Source of the DNA: Caballeronia fortuita
GTDB lineage: Bacteria; Pseudomonadota; Gammaproteobacteria; Burkholderiales; Burkholderiaceae
Direction of reading: 5' to 3'
Length of the DNA stretch: 64,000 nucleotides
Assembly (NCBI RefSeq): GCF_001544835.2
Contig: NZ_FCNX02000017.1
Coordinates: 124,001-188,000, forward strand
In this document: in pieces, positions 58,707 through 64,000 of the stretch
Layout of the letters: the number at the start of each line of letters is the position of its first letter
How positions within the stretch are numbered: the first letter of the stretch is position 1
Made by a program: the position numbers and the translations under genes
The notes under the pieces: model-generated
The model's database searches: none
The model's input: only the letters and a program-made list of their open reading frames with translations
Told to the model about the DNA's origin: nothing

Positions 58707-60047
58707 CTACGCCTCGCTCTCCATGATCCGATCGATGAGCCGCGCGTTCTCGCCAGCCGAGCCGATGCCCGCGTGCTTGGCCATCGGCACGAAGAAGTGC
58801 GTCGCGATCGGCAGCTTCGAGCGTTCCAGCCAGTTGGTCAGATGCGCGGCGAGGCGCTTCGCCGGCGTCTTCAACTCTTCGCGCAGCACGCCCGGCAGCT
58901 TCTCGAAATGGCGCATGTCGGTCTGATATGGCTCGGGCGCGACGCATAGCGCGTTGGGCCGGCCGTCGACATCGACGGGAAGCCTCTCCAGCGCCTGATG
59001 CAGCAGCGCGACGCCGAGACCCTCGCCGCGCCACGGCTTCCTCACTTCCCACAGACTGATGTAGATGACGCGATGCGCGTTGAAGACTTCGCAGAGCTTT
59101 TCCGGGCCGAGCGCTTCGGTCGATGCGAGCGCGAGCGAAAGCATCTCGCCCGAATAGGTATCGAGCGTGTAGACGAGGTCCGCGCTGCTCGTGAGCGGCG
59201 GCACCTTGACGAGTTGCAGCCGCACCGCCGCCGCGACGATGTCGCTGCCCGCTTCGTGGAACACGGCGAACGCGGTGCCGAGGCGCTCGTCGTCGACCTG
59301 CGGATATTCGTGGCGATAGGTCATCGTGAAGAGAAACGGCCCGATCTTCTCGCGATAAGCGAGCGGTCTGTCGACGTCGTAATCGTCGACGCCGTCCAGC
59401 CCGTAAGGATCGTAGTCGCGCTTCTCGCGCCGCTCGCCATTCTGCGCGGCCGCCGCGAGCGCCGCGAGCGGGCGGCGCGATTCGGGCACGAGGTCTTCCG
59501 GCAAGCCTTCCCATGTCAGGCGCAAAAACTCCCGCCCGCCGCGATAGTGCGTTTCGAAGAGCGAGAGCACCGGCTCGCCCGCAGCCGGATCGAGGATGCG
59601 CTGGGCGCACTCGTACGCGAGGTCGAGCAGTTGATCGGCTTCGGCGGGATCGGGCGAAAGATGCGGCTCGCCGCCCTGCGGCGCAGCGGGCAAGCCTCTT
59701 GCAACGCGTTCCTTGTGAGCGAGTTCGAGCCATTCGTCGGCGGCGCGCTCGGCGATGAAGCCAGCCGCGATCCGATAGCCCGTCAGCACGATTGACTGGC
59801 CGGTGCGGCCGAGCGGAAACACGTATTCGTCGTTCATGACGTCGTCGACGGTGACGCCGCGGAAGGTTTCGCGCGGCGCGTTCGCATTCGCGGCGGCATC
59901 GAAGCGATCGTGCGACAGAACATGGGCGACGAGGTCGGATGCGGCGGGACCGAACTCCGATCCGGCGCCGGGAAGCAGCTTCAGCAAGGACAAGGTACGC
60001 GTGGTGCCTGAGGTGCTGGTGGTGCCGGTCATGCTCGATGTGCTCAT
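58707..60047 (-). CDS. unknown protein with C-terminal GNAT-like domain
   Basis: Predicted 446 residues. The N-terminal 250 residues are not recognised (motifs: DDVMNDEYVFPLGRTGQS, AYECAQRILDPAAGEPVLS, RREKRDYDPYGLDGVDDYDV). The segment around residue 330-355 has VIYISLWEVRKPWRGEGLGVALLHQAL, which includes the acetyl-CoA-binding RGxGLG-type turn of GNAT acyltransferases. A central acidic DYDPYGLDGVDDYDVDRP stretch is unusual. It has no membrane segment. The start at 60047 is preferred because GGAG lies nine bases upstream; the first ATG (60056) has a spacing of one. Confidence 0.68.
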   Translation of the reverse strand: MSTSSMTGTTSTSGTTRTLSLLKLLPGAGSEFGPAASDLVAHVLSHDRFDAAANANAPRETFRGVTVDDVMNDEYVFPLGRTGQSIVLTGYRIAAGFIAERAADEWLELAHKERVARGLPAAPQGGEPHLSPDPAEADQLLDLAYECAQRILDPAAGEPVLSLFETHYRGGREFLRLTWEGLPEDLVPESRRPLAALAAAAQNGERREKRDYDPYGLDGVDDYDVDRPLAYREKIGPFLFTMTYRHEYPQVDDERLGTAFAVFHEAGSDIVAAAVRLQLVKVPPLTSSADLVYTLDTYSGEMLSLALASTEALGPEKLCEVFNAHRVIYISLWEVRKPWRGEGLGVALLHQALERLPVDVDGRPNALCVAPEPYQTDMRHFEKLPGVLREELKTPAKRLAAHLTNWLERSKLPIATHFFVPMAKHAGIGSAGENARLIDRIMESEA

Positions 60048-60108
60048 GAGTGCCATCTCCGATCGTGAAGGGTTATCGTAACAAACCGCTGAATTTCGGG
60101 AGAGATCG

Positions 60109-60543
60109 ATGAACGTTCAAAAGGACGATGAGCTGGCGACTTTGGTTCACGAAGGCGGATGCGCATGCGGCGCGTTTCGCTTTCGCGCGCAGGGCAAACC
60201 GATACGCGCGAGCATCTGCCACTGCATGACATGCCGGCAGGTGCACGGCTCCGCATTCGGAGCTTATGCGATTTACGCGCGCGGCGACGTGATGATGAGC
60301 GGCAGCCTGTCGACGTGGAAAAGCTCCGAGGAAGGGCGGCGGCACTTCTGCCCGGTGTGCGGATCGGTCGCGTACATGGAGTTCACGACGCGCGACGAAG
60401 TCGATCTGCCCTTCGGCGCATTCGACGAAACCGGCATCTTCGAGCCGGCCTACGAACTGTGGTGCAAGCATCGCGAGCCGTGGCTGCCGCAGGGCGCGCG
60501 CACCGAATACGCCGAAGAGCGTCCGCACCAGGACGCACGGTGA
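60109..60543 (+). CDS. GFA family zinc protein (glutathione-dependent formaldehyde-activating-like)
   Basis: Predicted 144 residues. The Mss4-like zinc fold shows CACGAFRF, ICHCMTCRQVHGSAFG, and HFCPVCGS, with spaced cysteine pairs binding zinc. FTTRDEVDLPFGAFDETGIFEPAYELW follows. Proteins of this family are often labelled GFA, but true formaldehyde-activating activity has been shown for very few. GGGAGAG precedes the ATG. Its stop overlaps the GTG start of the DUF72 gene (GTGA). Confidence 0.86.
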   Translation: MNVQKDDELATLVHEGGCACGAFRFRAQGKPIRASICHCMTCRQVHGSAFGAYAIYARGDVMMSGSLSTWKSSEEGRRHFCPVCGSVAYMEFTTRDEVDLPFGAFDETGIFEPAYELWCKHREPWLPQGARTEYAEERPHQDAR

Positions 60544-61451
60544 CCGGGCGCATCCGCATCGGCATTTCCGGCTGGCGCTATGCCGGCTGGCGCGGCGTGT
60601 TCTATCCGAAGGGACTCGCGCAGGCTCGCGAACTCGAATTCGCGTCGCGCGCGGTGCAGACGGTCGAAATCAACGGCTCGCATTACTCGCTGCAGAGCGT
60701 GGCGAGCTATCGCGCGTGGCGCGACGCGACGCCCGCCGGCTTCGTCTTCAGCGTGAAAGGGCCGCGCTATCTGACCCACATGCTGCGCTTCCGCGACGAG
60801 ACGGCCATCGCCGCGCTCGCGAACTTCTTCGCGTCCGGCGTGCTCGCGCTCGGAGACAAACTCGGTCCTTTCCTCTGGCAATTCCCGCCGAACTTCGCCT
60901 TTCGACCGGATGCGTTCGAGCGTTTCCTCGATCTGCTGCCGAGAAACACCGTTGCCGCGGCGCGGCTCGCGCAAGGGCACGACACGCGCGTCAAAGATCC
61001 CTGGTTCGAGCCGGGCAGAAAGCGCGCGCTGCGGCACGCGATCGAGATTCGCCATCCCAGCTTTTGCACCGATGAATTCGTGCGGCTGCTGCGCAAGCAC
61101 CGCGCGGCGCTCGTCGTGTCGGATTCGGTCGCGGGCTGGCCCTATGCCGAAGACCTCACCGCCGACTTCACGTATCTGCGGCTGCACGGCAGTGAAACGC
61201 TCTACGGCGGCAGCTATAAGGACGAAGCGCTCGATGAATGGGCGCGCCGCATCGGATGCTGGGCGTCGGGCGGGCAGATCGGTGACGCGCGGCTGATTTC
61301 ATCGGCGAGATCGCGCCCGCGCGCCGCCCGCGACGTGTTCTGCTACTTCGACAACGACCAGAAAGTGCGCGCCCCGTTCGATGCGAAACGCCTGATGGCG
61401 CGTCTCGGACTGACGGCATCGGCGGAAAAGCAGATCGAGACGGGCCGTTGA
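60540..61451 (+). CDS. DUF72 family protein (YecE-like)
   Basis: Predicted 303 residues with a GTG start (AGGA eight bases before). The TIM-barrel-like DUF72 pattern is seen in IRIGISGWRYAGWRGVFYPKGL, TVEINGSHYSLQSVASYRAW, FVFSVKGPRYLTHMLRF, DKLGPFLWQFPPNFAFRPD, HAIEIRHPSFC, and TYLRLHGSETLYGGSYKDE with DVFCYFDNDQKVRAPFDA at the end. Function is unknown; a nucleotide-, sugar- or RNA-related role has been suggested for relatives. It is translationally coupled to the GFA gene. Confidence 0.9.
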   Translation: MTGRIRIGISGWRYAGWRGVFYPKGLAQARELEFASRAVQTVEINGSHYSLQSVASYRAWRDATPAGFVFSVKGPRYLTHMLRFRDETAIAALANFFASGVLALGDKLGPFLWQFPPNFAFRPDAFERFLDLLPRNTVAAARLAQGHDTRVKDPWFEPGRKRALRHAIEIRHPSFCTDEFVRLLRKHRAALVVSDSVAGWPYAEDLTADFTYLRLHGSETLYGGSYKDEALDEWARRIGCWASGGQIGDARLISSARSRPRAARDVFCYFDNDQKVRAPFDAKRLMARLGLTASAEKQIETGR

Positions 61452-61455
61452 AGAC

Positions 61456-61474
61456 CGGGACAAGTTTTGTCCCG
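61456..61474. repeat. perfect 8-bp inverted repeat after the DUF72 gene
   Basis: CGGGACAA and TTGTCCCG flank GTT, four bases after the stop. No T run follows on either strand. It may be a weak terminator or an operator before the sedolisin gene. Confidence 0.45.
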
Positions 61475-61601
61475 CCGGAACTGCATTCTTTGGTCAACGG
61501 TCCGAGCAATTGCATTCGCGCGCGGAAAATAAGACGATAGGCGCGGCGACGGCAGGATCGTGAACCTTTGAACCTCATGGCCAACGAGGAGCATCGATAC
61601 C

Positions 61602-63176
61602 ATGACGAAGCAACCGGTGAGCGGCAGCGACAAGATTCATCCCGAAGGCGCGCAGTGCGTTGGCGCGTGCGATCCATCCGAGCAGATCGAAGTGATCGTG
61701 ATGCTGCGGCGCAAGGACGAAGCGGGTTTCAGGCAGATGATGGCGCGCATCGATTCCGGCGAGGCGCCCGCGCAGGCGGTGTCGCGCGAGGAATTCGACA
61801 AGCGTTTCACCGCATCCGACGACGACGTCGCGAAGGTCAAGGCATTCGCCGCGCAATACGGCCTGACGGTCGTGCGCGCGGAGACCGAGACGCGCAGCGT
61901 CGTGCTAAAGGGCACCATCGAACAGTTCCAGAAGGCTTTCGACGTCAAGCTCGAACGCTATCAGCACCACAACATCGGCGAATATCGCGGCCGCACGGGG
62001 CCCGTGAAGGTGCCCGACGAAGTGCACGACGCCATTACCGCCGTGCTCGGGCTCGACAGCAAGCCGCAGGCGCGTCCGCACTTTCGTTTCCGTCCGCCGT
62101 TCAAGCCGGCGCGCGGCGTGACGCCGGCATCGTTCACGCCGGTCGATCTCGCGCGTCTCTACGATTTCCCCGATGGCGACGGCGCCGGCCAGTGCATCGC
62201 GATCATCGAACTGGGCGGCGGCTACCGCGACGCCGATCTCTCCGCGTACTTCTCGAAGCTCGGCGTGAAGCCGCCGAAGGTCGTGTCGGTTGGCGTGGAT
62301 GGCGGCAAGAACGCGCCGACCGGCAATCCGAACGGCCCGGACGGCGAGGTGACGCTCGACATCGAGATCGCGGGCGCCATCGCGCCGGGCGCGCGCATCG
62401 CCGTGTACTTCGCGCCGAACAGCGACGCCGGTTTCGTCGATGCCGTCAACCGCGCGCTGCACGACGCGACCAACAAGCCGTCGGTGATTTCGATCAGCTG
62501 GGGCGGGCCGGAGTCGAACTGGTCGTCGCAATCGATCGGCGCATTTAATGACGTGCTGCAGAGCGCGGCGGCGCTCGGCGTGACGGTGTGCGCGGCGTCG
62601 GGCGACAGCGGCTCCACCGATGGCGTCGGCGACGGTGCGGATCACGTCGACTTTCCGGCATCGAGCCCGTACGTGCTCGGCTGCGGCGGCACGAGCCTCG
62701 CGGCGTCCGCTGCGGGCATCTCGAAGGAAGTCGTCTGGAACGACGGCGAGCAGGGCGGTTCCGGCGGTGGCGGCGTGTCGGGCGTGTTCGCGCGGCCGGT
62801 GTGGCAGAACGGCCTGTCGGTCACGCGCAACGGCCAGCGCGCAGCGCTCGCCAAGCGCGGCGTGCCGGACGTCGCGGGCGACGCGTCGCCGCAGACGGGC
62901 TACGACGTCCTGATCGACGGTGAAGACACGGTCGTCGGCGGGACGAGCGCGGTCGCGCCGCTGTGGGCCGCGCTGATCGCGCGCATCAATGCGATCAACG
63001 GCGCGCCTTCGGGCTTCGTCAACGCGAAGCTCTACAAGGCGAAGGCGGCGTTCCGCGACATCACGGAGGGCAACAACGGCAGTTTTTCGGCGGCGGCCGG
63101 TTGGGATGCGTGCACCGGCATGGGCAGTCCCGACGGCGCGAAGATCGCGGCCGCGCTGAAGTCCGCAAAAAGTTGA
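61602..63176 (+). CDS. S53 sedolisin (pro-kumamolisin) peptidase
   Basis: Predicted 524 residues. The first 170 residues are the activation prodomain (VVLKGTIEQFQKAFDVKLERY), ending near FKPARGVTPA. The peptidase domain follows, with catalytic Glu249 and Asp253 in GEVTLDIEIAG, oxyanion Asp335 in AASGDSGSTDG and the nucleophile Ser449 in VVGGTSAVAPLW; the calcium site FRDITEGNNG is near 485. Sedolisins act at acid pH. No signal peptide is seen at the N-terminus (MTKQPVSGSDKIHPEGAQ). GAGGAG-like site lies before the ATG. It is upstream of a serine carboxypeptidase, 50 bases apart. Confidence 0.9.
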   Translation: MTKQPVSGSDKIHPEGAQCVGACDPSEQIEVIVMLRRKDEAGFRQMMARIDSGEAPAQAVSREEFDKRFTASDDDVAKVKAFAAQYGLTVVRAETETRSVVLKGTIEQFQKAFDVKLERYQHHNIGEYRGRTGPVKVPDEVHDAITAVLGLDSKPQARPHFRFRPPFKPARGVTPASFTPVDLARLYDFPDGDGAGQCIAIIELGGGYRDADLSAYFSKLGVKPPKVVSVGVDGGKNAPTGNPNGPDGEVTLDIEIAGAIAPGARIAVYFAPNSDAGFVDAVNRALHDATNKPSVISISWGGPESNWSSQSIGAFNDVLQSAAALGVTVCAASGDSGSTDGVGDGADHVDFPASSPYVLGCGGTSLAASAAGISKEVVWNDGEQGGSGGGGVSGVFARPVWQNGLSVTRNGQRAALAKRGVPDVAGDASPQTGYDVLIDGEDTVVGGTSAVAPLWAALIARINAINGAPSGFVNAKLYKAKAAFRDITEGNNGSFSAAAGWDACTGMGSPDGAKIAAALKSAKS

Positions 63177-63227
63177 AGGCGTAAGACAGTGAACAACAAC
63201 CACGACGACGATTCTGGAGCGATGACG

Positions 63228-64000
63228 ATGAACTCCGATCCACTGGCAGCGAGCGGCAAACCCGCGGACGCGATAGAACCGGCGATGGCGGCCGCCGCGA
63301 AGAAAGCGCCGAAGAAGACCGCCACGGCGAAGAAGGACCAGCCGTACTTCGATCCGGTCGCGTACGGCAACGGCCCCGACGACGCGATCGCGGCCACCGA
63401 AGCCGACGAGAACGCGGCGGTCACGCATCACAGCGTGACGGTGGGCGGCGCGAAGATCGCTTATACGGCGACGGTCGGCCATCTCGTGACGGTCGATCCG
63501 AGCAGTTCGAAGCCGAGCGCGAAGATGTTTTATGTCGCGTTCACGAAGGACGGCGCGAAGGAAGAAGCGCGGCCGCTCACGTTCTTCTATAACGGCGGGC
63601 CGGGTTCGTCGTCGGTGTTCGTGCTGCTCGGCTCCTTCGCGCCCCGGCGCATCAAGACGGCGATGCCGAGCTTCACGCCGCCCGCGCCGTATCAGATGGA
63701 GGACAACCCGGACAGCCTGATCGACCGCAGCGATCTGATTTTCATCAATCCGGTCGGCACGGGCTATTCCGCCGCGATCGAGCCGAACAAGAATCGCGAT
63801 TTCTGGGGCGTCGATCAGGATGCGGCTTCGATCGCGCAGTTCATCAAGCGATATTTGACGAAGAACAACCGCTGGAATTCGCCGAAGTTCCTGTTCGGCG
63901 AGTCGTACGGCACGGCGCGCAGTTGCGTGCTGGCGTACAAGCTGCACGAGGACGGCATCGATCTGAACGGCGTCACGTTGCAATCGTCGATTCTGGATTA
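63228..64000 (+). CDS. S10 serine carboxypeptidase, truncated by the window end
   Basis: The 257 residues in the window contain the S10 signatures: FFYNGGPGSSSVFVLLG (oxyanion hole, residues 119-136) and nucleophile Ser226 in FLFGESYGTARS, with FINPVGTGYSAAIE between. The Asp and His of the triad lie beyond the edge. Before the peptidase domain is a Lys/Ala-rich stretch (MAAAAKKAPKKTATAKKDQP) and no signal peptide. The ATG is placed 8 bases after GGAG; an in-frame GTG at 63189 would add 13 residues. The adjacent sedolisin suggests a joint role in acid proteolysis. Confidence 0.85.
   Translation, partial: MNSDPLAASGKPADAIEPAMAAAAKKAPKKTATAKKDQPYFDPVAYGNGPDDAIAATEADENAAVTHHSVTVGGAKIAYTATVGHLVTVDPSSSKPSAKMFYVAFTKDGAKEEARPLTFFYNGGPGSSSVFVLLGSFAPRRIKTAMPSFTPPAPYQMEDNPDSLIDRSDLIFINPVGTGYSAAIEPNKNRDFWGVDQDAASIAQFIKRYLTKNNRWNSPKFLFGESYGTARSCVLAYKLHEDGIDLNGVTLQSSILD

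Overview
This 64 kb window is high-GC chromosomal DNA. Its gene content and order look like the Burkholderiaceae (Paraburkholderia/Caballeronia group): a DUF2968 protein, a CsbD-like protein, KaiC-like plus receiver genes, a KgtP-type permease, a GabR/GabT/GabD locus, a PaoABC-type aldehyde oxidoreductase, WXXGXW-repeat proteins, and the 'CTTTCTTTG..CAAAGAAAG' palindromic repeats I associate with this group. The assignment is inferred from protein resemblance, not from a search. I see no rRNA, tRNA, CRISPR array, prophage, integrase or transposase. Genes are densely packed, often with ATGA/GTGA start-stop overlaps and with convergent genes whose stop codons touch.

Layout. 1-2.2 kb: 3' end of frc, an FAH-family hydrolase and a membrane protein. 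2.2-4.5 kb (minus): CsbD-like protein, single-domain response regulator, two-domain KaiC-like ATPase. 4.8-9.6 kb: envelope proteins (small secreted protein, DUF2968, OmpA-type lipoprotein), O6-alkylguanine repair protein, secreted endonuclease, secreted hydrolase. 9.6-15.1 kb: MATE pump, YnfA-like protein, DUF2891, KgtP, two unknowns. 15.2-20.3 kb: AraC regulator divergent from an acyl-CoA dehydrogenase / acyl-CoA ligase / 3-hydroxyisobutyryl-CoA hydrolase operon, probably branched short-chain acyl-CoA (valine-type) catabolism. 20.5-26.5 kb: secreted protein, hypothetical, AI-2E-type permease, then a periplasmic PQQ dehydrogenase / dihaem cytochrome c / ankyrin operon. 26.5-31.2 kb (minus): ECF sigma, anti-sigma-like membrane protein, periplasmic sensor-like protein, and the secreted DUF1800/DUF1501 pair. 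31.3-40.9 kb: LysR with a divergent epoxide-hydrolase-like gene, Xi-class glutathione transferase, 3-hydroxyacyl-CoA dehydrogenase, cupin dioxygenase, ABC-2 exporter, exported MsrB, isochorismatase-fold protein, a candidate small RNA, a metallophosphoesterase and a secreted protein. 41-47.4 kb: GABA catabolism (gabT, gabD, divergent MocR/GabR-type regulator) and an M20 amidohydrolase; gabT and gabD are separated by a 642-bp structure made of two 211-bp inverted arms. 47.4-52.3 kb: chemoreceptor, small proline-rich protein, half-length GT9 protein, membrane protein, and a DUF4130-UdgX fusion preceded by a textbook LexA box. 52.5-58.7 kb: GT2 glycosyltransferase, MocA-type cytidylyltransferase and paoCBA-type genes, then an isochorismatase-like hydrolase. 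58.7-64 kb: GNAT-like unknown, GFA and DUF72 genes, and an S53 sedolisin next to a truncated S10 carboxypeptidase gene.

Most of the window is ordinary accessory metabolism and envelope biology. The parts that stand out are the long inverted repeat inside the gab operon (42.4-43.1 kb), the SOS-box-controlled UdgX fusion (50.8-52.3 kb), the structured, terminator-ended intergenic segment at 38.73-38.86 kb, the KaiC-like/receiver pair with altered catalytic glutamates, and the acid-protease pair without obvious signal peptides. Coordinates of start codons were chosen by ribosome-binding-site spacing; alternatives are given where the choice is weak.
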